This document shows, piece by piece, positions 10,449 to 22,407 of a stretch of DNA of 64,000 bases; position 1 is the first letter of the stretch, and the number at the start of each line of letters is the position of its first letter. Below the pieces are notes generated by a model that ran no database searches, was not told where the DNA came from, and worked only from the letters and a program-made list of their open reading frames with translations. The stretch lies in the NCBI GenBank assembly GCA_030248135.1, contig JASANC010003253.1, positions 1 to 64,000 on the forward strand. Reading direction: 5' to 3'. A program made the position numbers and the translations under genes. Source of the DNA: Theristus sp. LFF4_11 (lineage: Eukaryota; Nematoda; Chromadorea; Monhysterida; Xyalidae).

Positions 10449-12067
10449 TATCGTTTGTCTGTGCTCGTGTGTTGTTGGTCGTTGCTTACTGCTCATCCGG
10501 GTCGAAAATTGTGACATTCCATTTTTCCTTCATCATCTTCTTTATTTTAGTGTTACCTGAAAAAAGCCAAAATAAAATTTCATGATGTGTTGCGAAGCGT
10601 CTGTTTTTTTTTCGGTTTGGAAAAGTATCGGTGATCGTATTGCCGAGCGGTGCGACGCTTTTTGCTTTGAAAAGAGTGTATTTTGATAATTTTCAGTGTT
10701 TTCAAGTTGCATTGGCTGTGATCGTCAGTGTTGCTTTCTGCAGGCCGCATTCAGTTTTTGTGCCATTCGTAAACACGTTTTCTAAAAATCGAGAGATGGT
10801 CGTTCATGTGATTATGTTTGTTTGTTTATTTTATTTCAAGGTTTCCAATTAAAAGCGTTTTTGCTGAACAATGATATTTTCAGAAAATTATCGTTGCTGA
10901 ACCAACATCCTGATATTTGCGTCGGCAGAGAAGTGGTTGTGGTGGGGAATATATTGTGTTTCCTGTTCACGAAACGCTCATTGTCGCATGCAAACCTTGC
11001 CCTCGTCTGCATAAAAATCGAGCACGCTGTTGAAACTGGGTTTGCAAAACGAAACAACTCGAAACGCTTTTTGCCACCCATGAAAAAAATTATTTTTTGC
11101 GCAGACGGGCAGGGGCAGGACCGAACCGAAAGCAACCGAGCCAGCGAGTGAAATGGGTTGCGCTACGCTGTCTCACATTGCGCGTATCGATTATTTTGCT
11201 GTTAGTATTAGAAAAGATTGGCTTTGCAAAAAGTAGCCAGCGCAAGCGTGCGCTCGCGGCGTAGTGAGCGTGATACAGCTATATTTTTGTGTTTGCATCG
11301 AGCCAACAAGCAGGCATGCGAATGCCACCAACCGATGCCTATCAACACCGACATAACCGATGCAGTGTGGTCACACAGCAACCGACACTGCATGCCCAGC
11401 CAAACGACAAGTGAACATGCACACAAGTGCGTCAGTGTGTTGTTGCCGGAGAGCAGAGTTGTGCGTCTGTAGCGTGTGGCAACGTCACACAACAACCCTG
11501 CCCAGAAACATCGAGAACATCGCGCAATGTGCATACACGTACATGTGCGCGTGTCTGTCAGCAGCAGCACACTCACATCCAACCAGTAAACGTTTGTGTT
11601 TTGTGGTTGGTGTTTTTCTTGTTGAAACGTTACCTTCGATGCTATACCAACTTGCATATTCTCTTGACAACGCACGCGGCTTGTTTTTTGTTTCTCTTTT
11701 TATTCAAAAAATGTTCAAGCAGATGTTCTCCGTTCACATGTTTTATCGCTTTGCACTTTTGCAAAAAACAGCTTTTTAATACGAAAAAAACAGCTTTTTA
11801 ACACGACAACCCTATATTTACTTATTTTATTGTGGTTTTTTACAGTTTGTAATTCGCCTTTGTAAATGGGAAAACAGTCGTGTCGTGACGGCGAATATTC
11901 TCATTCTCAGAACTAAAAACGAATTTATTTCTAGGCACTGATCAGAAAAACGATTGATAAGCCAGTCTTGTTTGTGCCACATTCGTTGGACGGGCATCCC
12001 GCCGCTGTTCGCATTTCTCGTACGAAGCTTATTTTTCGAAACCTTTGTTTGTCGCCGCTCCCTGGAA
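10449..12067. other. Intergenic, no recognised gene
   Basis: I see no supportable coding exon. Several short ORFs at 11200-11800 overlap on both strands in CA/GT-rich sequence and lack splice context or family resemblance. The TMEM59 promoter presumably lies in the last few hundred bases. Confidence 0.4.
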
Positions 12068-14596
12068 ATGAGTGTCATTGCGGTTTTGTTTGCGGTCACG
12101 GTTGTCACCGCAAGCGTGTCAGGCAACGCAGTCGTGCGACCAGGCAAGAACGATCAATGTGCAACGTTCTGTAAGCGGACGTACGCTGCACACACCAGTG
12201 AACAGGTGAGGGGGGACGGGGACACACAACTGGAAATCATGTGCAATCGGCTGTGTTGAGTGGCTGTTTCCGAATGATTGGCGTCCTGATTGGTCCCCCC
12301 AGTTCAGTTGTGACGCTGTGCAGTTGCAGTTTTCACTGTCTGTTTGCAAACAACAGCAACAAGTGATGTTCATAGTTTCCGTTCAGACGTCCGAAGCGGC
12401 CAAGGCGTGCAGCGAAGGTTGTCAGTTGTTCGCGTTGCTGCAGTTCGACGGGCATGCGGACACGGCAACGGGCGAGTGCACGCGTGCTTGCAACGACGCC
12501 TACAAGACGAGCACACTGGCAGGCGCGTGTGACGCCGGCTGTGCGCACGAGACGCCGTTCACGCACGGACAGGTCATGTGCTCACCGTTGTTCGCTGCTC
12601 AGATTTGCTTCAGCTGAACACACGACGCCTTGCGGTTCGTCCGCTGCACAAACGAAATCAGAAACACGCTTGCAAACATGTTGAGTTGATTGTAAAGTGC
12701 GTTGCAGATGGAGATCGCCATTTCTAAGGACAGTCCGTTGTACGAGGAGATGCGTGACACGATGGAGGCGGACGTGTCGAGCGTGTTCGGGCGTATCGAT
12801 CAGCTGCGCAAGAGCGCCATGCAGCGTTTGCAGTTAGCATTGCGCTTGTCATGTCTGCTTTCAAATCACTGAATTTCTGGCTGATGTGATCCAACGTGTG
12901 CTTCACTGGTTTTGTTGATTTCCAAAATCAGCTGGTCTCCATTGCGATGCGGCAGACGTGTTCGTGCTCTGCAGGCACGTGTGGAACGGCGACGGCGGTG
13001 CGCAACGCCAGTTGCAGCGGCCGAATCCCTCTGGCCTGCTTGGTGTGCGTGACGGCCATGACAACTGGATGCACAGTGACCCGTTCGGTGATGAGCAGCA
13101 AGTGTTCGAGCAATTTGACCGTATGCACAGTCAGATGCAGCGCATCATGCAACAGGTGCTTGCTTGCAGTTGTCACCCACCAAACAATAGCCACTTTCTG
13201 TTCGTTTTTTCCCTGCCTACGAAAGAAACAAAACCAGAGGTGTAGCGTTCGTTTTGCAGCTGATGCAACAGACGGATGAACTGAAGCCGCTTCAGCGTGC
13301 ACGCCAGCGCTTTATCAATAACGGTCAGTTCGTTTACAATGTTTGTTCTGGTATTGTTTTGAAACTGTCGCGTTTGAAGTATTCGTTCGCCGTAACAAAG
13401 GGTTCGTTTTGCAGATGGCCATGACACGTACACGCTGGAGAGCGTCCGTGCGCACGAGCCGTCGCCGCCCGTGGTGCCCTACGAGCAGTCTGGTATTGTA
13501 GATTTATACAAACGTGTCCGGACTAAAATGACGTCATTTGCTTTAAAAACGCTCGTTTGTCAACGTAAGGAATTAAAATGTCAGTTTGGTGTGACTGATT
13601 CGACATTCACCATTTGTTTACGGGAAGAAATCGGTTAAACGGAAAGTCTGGTTTGCTGTACAGCAAGCGCATGTTTGGGGGCAAATGACGTCATTTCAGT
13701 GGGACACGTTCAAAAAATAGATCACAAAACTTCGTTCCACGGCTGCTTTCCGTGTTTTTTTTGAATGGATCAACCAATGGGTCACCTGATTTTCGAGGAA
13801 GAAATAGCATAAAACACACACATTCAGACTTGAAAACAGGCTGTGGTGAGATCTGTTGTAAAAGAGCGGAAAGCAGCCGTGGAACGGTGCTTATAACGCG
13901 AGCAGCTGAGTTTCGTTCGCCCGGCAGCGTTGTGCTGTGTTCGCTGACAGGAGCACACGGCAACGGCTGGCTGGCGTGTCTGTCGCGGCGCGCGCGGCAT
14001 CTCTCGATGGTCACCCGGATGATGCTGTGCGTTGCGATGCTGCTCTGTCTGGTGTCGATGTTGTTCATTTGTCTGGCCATCTTGCGCACCGCCCCTCGTC
14101 GTCGTCTGCTCGTTGCGCGCACCACCGCAGCCAGTGGGCAGCCGTTCAAAAAGGTCAAGCAACCACCGTTCGAACTCTGAATGTGTCCGGTAATGCTGAT
14201 TGCTAGTTGTTGTCGTGGCGTGACGTTAATATTACATGGAACTGCTGTCGACAGCGTGCACGCAGTGATGTTGACACACCCGCTCATTGACACACGTGCT
14301 GCTGTAATGATATCGTACACTGTATTTGTTTGCGACCTTGTAACATTTCTTACTGTGTTGTATCAAGGTATCTTCAGACCAGACCAGGACTTTACCACTG
14401 ATAAATTTTACTTGTACAGGGTCAAGCCATGTTCTCTGATGCTGACTGGAAGCATCGCGAGGCGATGAGCAACGAAACGTCGTACCAGCCGTTGGTTGTG
14501 CCGAGCAGTGAGACGCCGCCGCCCCCCTACGAACTCGAGAATCCCGCCAAACAGGCGCACGAGGCAAAGCCTGCTGAAACTGTGTCATCTGCGTGA
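12068..14596 (+). CDS. TMEM59: TMEM59-like type I membrane glycoprotein
   Basis: TMEM59 family proteins act in Golgi and late endosomes, affecting glycoprotein trafficking and LC3 lipidation. Eight predicted exons join in phase: 12068-12205, 12387-12572, 12708-12832, 12975-13155, 13260-13323, 13415-13492, 13951-14153, 14420-14596, giving 383 residues (human 323). A signal peptide covers about residues 1-20. The luminal Cys-rich block CSEGCQLFALLQF, then ECTRACNDAYK and ACDAGCAHETPF, follows the family pattern. A single membrane helix (MLCVAMLLCLVSMLFICLAIL) is followed by a basic stop-transfer and a tail with PPPPYEL, a PPxY motif. A QPNPSGLL-DNWMHSDPF-QQ region (exons 4-5) is lineage-specific to my eye. 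Intron 6 contains a CRE-bearing MITE. Confidence 0.82.
13494..13725 (+). mobile_element. CRE-MITE copy in TMEM59 intron 6
   Basis: About 230 bases with imperfect inverted ends, each holding TTCAAACGTG-like and TGACGTCA words. Copies lie at 30087-30328 (+), 49002-49245 (-) and 54058-54310 (+). The interior GTTTGGTGTGACTGATTCGA is strongly conserved among copies. It is non-coding. The exact outer borders and target duplication are uncertain. Confidence 0.75.
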
Positions 14597-16090
14597 TTGT
14601 CAGGGGGAAATTGGTTTGAGTGTCACCAGAAATGTTCGGGTACTCGCTTTGTTAGTTTCTAATCGGTTGTCTTTTGATTCCTGTTTTGTACAGTTTTGGT
14701 TTTATTGTCTTGAAGGTCTGCGTTTCCGCGGTTTTGTTGGTAGTTTTCCGAGCGTTTTTGGAATGGGTGTAGAACAGAGTTTGTGTGTTTTTGTGCACTA
14801 ACTTTTTCTGTATATTTATTGGGCTGTCTGTGTTACCATCGTACTGGTCTCTGTTGTCAAATGCTGGAACATCTAAATCATGCAAGTATTCCACAAAACA
14901 TTGGTGTCTATCAAGGGAGGTCAAAAACGGTTTTTCGAAACGCAGATGCTTGTGTGTTAGCTTTACCTTTCTTCTCCATAATTACTGTTGGTTGGAATTT
15001 CAATGACAAACAACCCATTCGTTTCGTGAGTGTTTGTTCACTTTTTATCAATTATTACTGGAAATGATTTCGCATTGGTTTCTCAATGAGAGGTGTTTTC
15101 AGCAGCACTGGACACAGTTCAAAAGTGCACATTGAATCTTGAAAGCTTGGTGTGAGATGGAGCAGATCTAGATTGGTGTTATTTTTGGTTCTGATTGAGG
15201 AAACATTTGATCGGTTTTGCTGCTTTCTGCAATATTGTCACTAGTTCAGTTTCAAAGCATCACTTTATTTTGCTTGTTCCAATCTATTTATTTTCAAATT
15301 CCATTGCTAATTTACTTCTCGTGTGTTTATTGACTAACTCCACACTTTCCGTAGTTGTCACACCTGCGAAAAAATGTTTCTGTTGAATTTGCACGGTTTG
15401 ATGAAAACATTCTGGTCGCCACATTGGTAGTGAAATCGGAGAATCGCAAGAAATTCATTGAAACATTGCCATTTTATGTATCGGTCAATTTCACCTCGTC
15501 AAACTGGCAGCATCAACTGACAAATCGTTAAAGGCGGCTGTGAGATACATTTCACCTAGAATAAATGCAAAACAACCTCACACTTCACGTAAACAAAACC
15601 TTTAACAAAGCTTGTATGCAGGACTTTTGTTGTTGAAGCAAGCAAACCAAGCTGACTTTTTTCTCGATGCGATGCAGTTTTTGCGTTCTTCAGCTCACAG
15701 GTTGGTGTGGGTGGTGTCTGTGTTCCGCATGTCTTGCCGCTGCCAGGTTCTGCCTCTGCTGGGTTCTTTTTAGTAGTGGCTGCCATTGAAGCATCGTCAG
15801 CTTCAGCAATGGTTTAGCACGAAGCAGTGTCTGATGCCGACACTCAGCGCTCGCAGAACACTGGTTTAAACCAGAATGTGTTTAATGCGAAACACATTCA
15901 ACATTTTCCCCATTGTTGTTATTCGTTCAATCTTCGGTCCCAGCTGACTATATGTCATTGATTTATTCGCCAGACACTTTCTTTAACTTTGCTAATTTCT
16001 GAGTTGTTTGTACGACAGTGCTGTTGCAGGGTATCACACTCGGCATTGCAGTGTTGATTTCGTAATCACGCAGTGTCACGTGACGTCACC
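14597..16090. other. Intergenic with two weak exon candidates
   Basis: No recognised gene. Plus strand 15356-15531 follows a good acceptor (ACTTTCCGTAG) and reads 57 in-frame codons with ordinary composition (for example VEFARFDENILVATLVVKS) before TAA; it could be the last exon of an unknown gene. Minus strand about 14955-14818 reads FVEYLHDLDVPAFDNRDQYD in frame after an AG. No partner exon was found for either, so both are left unassigned. A short minus-strand ATG frame at 15786 down to about 15697 (AATTKKNPAEAEPGSGKT) ends at a GTGAGC donor and is also possible. Confidence 0.3.
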
Positions 16091-16677
16091 ATGGCCAAGT
16101 CATTGTCGGAGATCACCGGCTTCACCGTGACACTGCAGAGTCCGCACATCGAGAAGCCGCCGGGCATTCTGAACCAGAAGGACGGCTCCGTGCTGCTCGA
16201 GTGCATCGTACAGGCGACGCCAGAGCCGGACGTCAAGTGGTACTTGAACGGCAACCACATAGAGCCGGACGAGCGACACGTATTCAAGATGAAGAAAGTC
16301 TGTGGCAAGTACACGTGCACGCTGAGGCTCAAGGTGAGACGGACGCACAGTGCTATAGGTGCACTCATGGCGAGTTCACTGCACAGTCGGCAACTTTTTG
16401 GAGAGCAACACGCATTTATGAAAAGAGCGCTTTTATACCACCAGTCAATATTGTTCACAGTACTTTTGTGTCATCGAATCATAGTATTAGGGCAACAGAT
16501 GTTCGTTGGGCATAATAAGCCAATTGTCGTTGTTTCACAGTCGCAATCACATTTCAGAATCCTCAAATGAGCGACCAAGGGGTGTACATGGTAGTGGCCG
16601 AAAACAAACACGGTAGACACCGCCAGTCGCAGAACTACGTCATCCAGTGTGTCGCAGACTCAATTTATCGCGATTAA
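16091..16677 (+). CDS. Single immunoglobulin I-set domain protein
   Basis: Two predicted exons, 16091-16333 and 16558-16677, join in phase to 120 residues. The fold markers of an I-set domain are visible: first Cys in GSVLLECIVQA, core Trp in PDVKWYLNG, then DQGVYMVVAEN, the D-x-G-x-Y strand F motif. The second Cys is replaced by Val, so the usual disulphide cannot form; this is common in muscle-type intracellular Ig domains (titin, twitchin, obscurin). There is no signal peptide, also suggesting an intracellular protein. The protein ends 11 residues after the domain, far shorter than muscle giants. It may be a genuine one-domain protein or a fragment broken off a larger gene. A TGACGTCA-like site (TGACGTCACC) lies immediately 5' of the ATG. 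Confidence 0.7.
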
Positions 16678-17156
16678 AAAGCTCGTTTTCATCAAAACGA
16701 CAAAATGTTACCAAGCTCGCCAAATTTATCAACACTTGTTTTCTGGAAATTTCACGTGCATTTTGCTTGGTCAGATAAAATTTCAAGATACCATAACTTT
16801 CAATTTTTTCATTCACTCGAAAAAAATTCTGGCACAAATGTCACGTTTGAGAAAGTAAGACAACGATAAAACTCAAATAAAAACCATGCAAACATTAAAT
16901 ATCACAGAAACAACAACAAAAAACGATGGAAATCCAGATTTCAAAGATGTGGAAAAGCTGTAACAAAGAAACCAACAACAAGGCCTAACAACAAAAAACG
17001 AAATGCTAGTTGAAAGCTCCCGTGAAGAAAACCACAAGCACATATCAAACAACCAGCGATCAACATCCAGGGAAAATAGTAACCAATTGCAGAACAACAG
17101 TAACAGTAGAAAACAGAACGGCTGTTCACGGTTGACGAGCAGAGGAGTGCTGGGCA
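16678..17156. other. Short spacer between convergent genes
   Basis: AT-rich sequence between the stop codons of the Ig-domain gene (+) and SLC33A1 (-); it should contain both 3' untranslated regions. An AATAAA hexamer occurs near 16875 on the + strand and could serve the Ig gene. Confidence 0.4.
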
Positions 17157-20100
17157 TCAGAGTGAGCGCGCTGACTGCGAGCGCGGCAGCATGCACGCCC
17201 AGGCAGCCTTCGGCAGCGACTGCACGCGCGTGATCGTGTGCCGCGTGAGACGCCACCAGACGCAGCCGACGACGAAGCACACGGCGACCAGCACGTAGTA
17301 GCCGTCGAGGGTCGTCTCGCAGACACCGCCGGCCCCCTGGCACCGCTGCTGCAGCGTGTCCGGGGCACAGTCCGCGTTCGCTGGCCAAACGCTCCTGCAA
17401 TCCGTGCAACGCAGCATCACTCACGCGTCAGCACTGTATGGCGTCACAGCGAGCGTTGGCTGTTTCAACGCTCACGTGCTGCCTGTACAGGTCTGCCGCA
17501 GTGACCGCAATCAACAACAACAAACAAACACACGTTGCAGAGCATAAACGCTGATGGTCAAAGACGTACGCATTCGGATTGGTGCGTGCATCGGCGAACG
17601 AGCACTGCTTGTAGGTGAGGTCGTCGGTGACGGTGAGCGCCAGTGTGACAGGCCAGTTGCCGCCCAGGTTGTTGACCGTGTTCAACAGCGTCATGTACGT
17701 GCCGCCGACGGTCGCGTCGGACACTTGTGCGCAGAACGCCATCAACGACACGTACAGCGAGTAGGCAGGGATCTGCAGCACCGTACATCATGCGATGCGT
17801 CACCAAGAACAACCGTGTCACTACTCTCTCACGCTTCGCTTGGCTTCAACATCTGCTCGTTCAAAAACCGTTTTGCACAAGTCGAAAAACAACAACTGAC
17901 CGAATGAAGCACGAACACCGAGACGCAAACCACGAAATACATCACTGGAAATTGACCGTCTGGCAGTTTCCACCCTGGCGTGTACCAAACGACCAGCGCC
18001 AGTGCAACGCACGTGAGTAATCTGAAGCGTGAGCCACATGTGGCGAAAGAAAACCAAAAACGGCAGTGGCTAAAAATAGCGATCGTGTGGGTGCCTGTGA
18101 AAAGCAGCCAATAACCGATCAGCAAGTGAGTATGATTTTTTATTTTGGTTCTGCGCTAAGATGTAAGCAGTTTTATGCTTGTGTGACCCGTGTTCCTGGA
18201 TATGGTTCAGCCTTTAGGTCATTTTGAATTGCCGCATCAAGCATGAAACTATTTCCCTTTCGACGCGTCTGCAAACGCATTGAGTCGCAGAACTAAAAGA
18301 AAACACCTTGGTTTTGGTTAAAAACCGATTTCCTTTCGCATGCGCACTTGAATGGGTATGCGCGCTGGAAGACGTCGAGCGGGCGTGCGCCGGCCGTGTA
18401 CCGACTGAGAATCCACGGCAGAATGATCTGCAACGGCGTCATCGGGATCGCCAACAATGCCAGCTTGTCCTTTGGCACTCCCATTTCAATCAGTTTTAAC
18501 CCGCTGATGCCGTCAGCCGCCGCAAATGCTATCTAAACCGGTGTGGTGTGATAAAAATGAAAACACACACTTCGTATTATTGTTCCTTTCAATTTTTTCA
18601 GGCCCATAGACGGGCGATGAAGCATAGTGTTTACGTGACTACAGGAATCTTCACTTGACGCTCAAGAGATAGCAGTTCTCCTGTTCACTTCGCTTCAATT
18701 AATCAAGCCGTACAAAACACGCGTCAACGTGCCTATCGTATCAGTGACACTTGACAGCAGCAATGTTCTTCAATCAACCAAGCGCGTCACCTTTCCAGTG
18801 AGCATCAGCATGCAGGTCGTCACCACCGGTTTCAGTCTGACGATCTTGTAGAGCAGCTGATAGGCCGAGAGCACGTCCAAGTCGTCGAGGTCGCCCGTGT
18901 CGCCGTCGCGTTCACGATGGTCGATTTCACGCTTGAACAGCAGTACCAGCGTCGTCGTCACGAGGAACACCAACGACCAGAACCAAACATAACCTTCAAG
19001 AATGAACGAAGCGCGTTCGTTATATTGCTGAAGAGTGCGCTGCCAAGGCAGCAATGCTGAAATGCAGTGAATGCTGCCAACAACAGCGCAGCAAACCGCC
19101 GAGTGTCACGACGCCATGCGGCAGCGGCTCCGAGCGCAAGAAACGGTTGCAGAACTCAGCCGACTCCAACGACAGGAAAATCGCGTTGCCCAGAAAGAAA
19201 CCGGCCGTCTGGCCGACGGCGTTGCACGTTGATGCGTAGCCGACGTTGGCGCTGCAATGTTGAGTGGCTGAGTGCTTGCGAAACACAACCAATGGAGAAC
19301 GTTTGGTTATGAGCATGCTATGCTCACCAATAGGCTTCGGGCGTTGATTTTTTTGTTTTTAAAATAAAATGTGGTTTTTAAACTTGAAAAAATTGAAAAG
19401 TTTACTTGTACTTTGCTTCTACTTTGCTCTGAAAATTCGATTTTTGGCATAATTGGTAGCAAACAGGGTTTGAACACAGTCATATTTTGGTTATTTTCTA
19501 AAGAGAAACAACTAAGAATTTCCAAAGAGAAACAACTAAGAACGACTCATTGCTCAATTCCACGTCGAAAATTTGCTATAAATTACTGTTGAAAATAGAA
19601 TTGTCCTGTTTTACTGTTGAAAATGCAACTTTCCCTCTATGAAATGGACAAAATTTCAATAAAACACGATTTGCGCTCTTATAGTTCACCGGATCGGTCT
19701 GAAAATGGTCTAGCTGAACTCAGCTCGACGAGACGCTTTGAACGAACGCAACTTATCAAAACGCCGTGGTGACCAACCGCGAGAGCATTGAGAGCGCCCA
19801 TCCATCGACGGCAATGTCCTGCGTCGCTGCGAGAAAGTTCAGTGCAAAGAACAACGACGTCAGCCAGAGCACGTTCGGCTGGCTTTCAGGCGTATCGTCG
19901 CCCAAGATGTAGCCGACGTGCTTCGAGAACACGAACATGAACAACCCTGCAGTGTAGCACGAGTGTATTGGCAAAGATGCTCTCGATGGAAACACCAATG
20001 AAAACAAACCGATCAGATACTGCGTTGGCACCAGCCATGACTTGCGCCGCCCGATACGCGCAAAGTACAGCGAGTCAACGATCGGCGCCCAGAGCAATTT

Positions 20101-20611
20101 CAAACTGAACACCGTGAACGCCAATATGACAATGACGACAGTGTAAAATGTCGAAAATGTGCATCTCACTGACTCACCTGAATGGCCACGTCGCAAACGA
20201 GAACAACGCCTGCTGATGATATGTGATATGCCGGTTTTGCAGAATCAACGGAATACTTGAACTGAGTCCGAGCGGTATTCCCTGAAGCATGTAGAGCAGC
20301 AGCAGCAACGCGATGCTGCCAACGTCACCATTCGCACGCTGCCCAACCAAGAGTGCTCGCCCTTCTTCACTTTCGTCATCGTCACTCTCTGGTTCGGATT
20401 TTGCATTTTGCCGCCAAGCATCATCAAATTCAGTGTTGTTCATTGCAAACGTCGGCATGTGCGGCACAGTGGTTGACTCGAGCTCCAGGCCTTCCATGAC
20501 ACCCAGAGGCTGCTGGTCAGACCGACGACGACGCGACCGCTGCCGTGGCCTGCTCTCACCACGATCGTCCGCTACTTTTATCTGCTCCTTTTTGTCGTTG
20601 GTGTCGCCCAT
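17157..20611 (-). CDS. SLC33A1: SLC33A1 acetyl-CoA transporter
   Basis: Multi-pass ER/Golgi transporter that imports acetyl-CoA into the lumen for acetylation of glycoproteins and gangliosides. Nine exons read on the minus strand, all in consistent phase: 20611-20178, 20104-20010, 19946-19778, 19251-19097, 18993-18791, 18532-18348, 18021-17901, 17772-17534, 17394-17157. They give 612 residues (human 549). Family blocks seen in order include LQGIPLGLSSSIPLILQ, GRRKSWLVPTQYLIGLF, FLAATQDIAVDGWALSML, NVGYASTCNAVGQTAGFFLG, GVPKDKLALLAIPM, PLQIILPWILSRYTAG, VSDATVGGTYMTLLNTVNNL, GGNWP and ETTLDGYYV. A hydrophilic Asp/Glu/Arg-rich N-terminus of about 100 residues precedes the first helix. Introns are small (intron 2 is 63 bases) except intron 3, which holds a Rep-B-derived insertion. 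Confidence 0.95.
19330..19760 (-). repeat. Rep-B derivative inserted in SLC33A1 intron 3
   Basis: Inverted relative of Rep-B: the segments CTCTGAAAATTCGAT, CAGGGTTTGAACACAGTCA, TGTTTTACTGTTGAAAATGC and CTCAGCTCGACGAGACG match, in reverse, parts of 1740-1990 and the right end of the element. The middle is deleted. It lies wholly within the intron and does not disturb the flanking exons. Confidence 0.6.
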
Positions 20612-20954
20612 GCTGTGTTACTTACTTTCATATTACTCGGCCCCAAGGTAGGGTTGGCTTGCGGACAAAACACCGCACGGCGCACGTGCCAAAAGACCGC
20701 ACATTTGAGATTTTTTTGCGACCAAAAGACCGCAGATGCTATCAAATCAAAGTACCGCACGTCCCAAAAGACCGTACCAAAATCATTAACTGCGTACGTG
20801 GTTATGATAATGCTATTTTATGCTCATTTTGTCTTCCTATCTTTTTTTATTCTAGAAAAATCATTGACTGAGCCGTCGATCCTTGAAATCGGTTGAGCAC
20901 AGGAGAGCCGGCAGAGTCGCGTGACAGATCGGCGCACAAAACACATGTCGTGAA
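20612..20954. repeat. SLC33A1 upstream region with AAAAGACCGCA-type repeat
   Basis: About 20645-20790 holds several variants of a short motif close to CCAAAAGACCGCA separated by 15-30 bases. The inverted counterpart is at 25265-25385 (TGCGGTCTTTTGGTACG). From about 20860 a longer repeat unit starts (TTGAAATCGGTTGAGCACAG) into which hAT copy 2 has inserted. Confidence 0.6.
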
Positions 20955-22407
20955 TAGGGATGGATCCGGCAAATTTGCCGGAATCCGGGCCGGATCCGGC
21001 AAAAGCCCATTCCGGCCGGGCCGGATCCGGCAAAAATTGCCGGAATCCGGACCGGAATGGCCTTTTTATGTCTAAAAAACATCTACGCACATTTCGTCGC
21101 TTCTTCATCACATTTTCAGCACAAAAACAGCACAGACACAGAAACAGAAAGGCAGGTGAACCAACCAAAAACTACAACAACAACAATTGACAAAATTCAC
21201 ATCGCATAGGGATAATCAAGTGCTGGCAACACTCCATTCAGAAACATGACCTTTTCGGCGTTCTGAGTTGACAGACGAGATCGGCTGTACACAAACACCT
21301 GCCTGGATTCAGGGAACATTCGTTCGCTTGCCACGCTTGTTAATAGCGGTGCCAGGTATCTGCGCGCGATTGTCGATATTTTGGGGTATTTAGACGAGTT
21401 CAGCCGCCAAAAGTCTAGCATTACATCACTTTTGTCCGGTTTGTCGACAAAATCATCCGACTCGTACATATTCATTTCGCCGCGCAGTTCGTCATCAAGA
21501 CTGGATTCGCCTGACGGGTTGCGCGGTCGCGCAGCGTGAAACTCAATGCCTCCGTAGAGGCCAGTCGATTTCTTTTTTGGTTCGGGCTCGCGTTCATTTT
21601 CGTCATCGTCGTTGTTCGCGGGATGTATCGTCGCAGTTTGTGGGCGTCTCCGGTCGTTTCAAGATTTTCTTTGCAGTGTGAAGCAGTTCACAACGAATCG
21701 CGCCTTCATTTTCGAAGACGACTGCAGTATTCTTGAATCGCGGATCAACGTACGTGGCCATGATGTTGGATTCGTTGTGGAAAAGCGCACGGAAGCGTGT
21801 GTCGATGCTGGTCAGCAGCGTTTTTTTCGTGGCAGCAATGCCACTCGCATCGACTTGCGCTGCTTCAGTGCGCAAACGGCGGGCAACATCATTGAAATTA
21901 GATTCGTCGTCTCGTGGATTCGTCGTTGGGGGGGGGGGGGTTATCGGGTTTTAGGGGATCACGGAACCCCGCACACCCACGGTAACACACGTCGCTAAAA
22001 TCGCTGGTGTTCTGGGGCTCAAAAAAAACAACTGTTTGACAGCCAACTGAATATGACCAACGAAGATGGCTGATTTAAAAAAAAACCTGCTATTGTTCAT
22101 CAACAACGTCGGCCAAAAAGCTGGCAGACCGCACATAAGTTTACCACTCAAGACAAAAACAGTGAACCATTTACCATTGAACAGAACACTAAACTAAAGC
22201 AACGCTCACTGATCACATGTCAAATGCACAAAAACAAAACCAACAAAGCACCGAAACAAATTTGCCAAACCATTGAACAGCTCTGAAACGGAGGAATCAA
22301 CTGGTTAATTCGCGGGTCTCGGCCATTCCGGCAAAATTGCGCCGGAATCCGGATCCAATTTTAGGCGCCGGAATCCGGAATCCGGACCGGAACCGGCTCC
22401 ATCCCTT
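20955..22407 (-). mobile_element. Defective hAT transposon, copy 2
   Basis: About 1453 bases beginning TAGGGATGGA and ending TCCATCCCTT, flanked by GTCGTGAA on both sides (20947-20954 and 22408-22415). It is the inverse orientation of copy 1 with high similarity over most of its length, including the CCGGAT-rich ends. Small differences (for example a longer poly-G run at 21930) and a different target show an independent insertion. The host is a locally repeated unit. Confidence 0.9.
21197..22020 (-). pseudogene. hAT-family transposase remnant, copy 2
   Basis: Minus-strand fragments at about 21475-21197 and 21875-21603 correspond to copy 1. The dimerisation region is better kept here (SVASERMFPESRQV), where copy 1 reads SNECSLKPG. 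The reading frame breaks after NCDDTSR at about 21605, where copy 1 continues. The first part of the transposase is absent, as in copy 1, so both derive from the same deleted ancestor. Confidence 0.8.

Noticed and set aside
11208..11801. Overlapping ORFs of up to 155 codons on both strands
   Set aside because: Cys/His/Thr-rich translations of CA/GT-rich sequence, open in four frames, none resembling a protein family.
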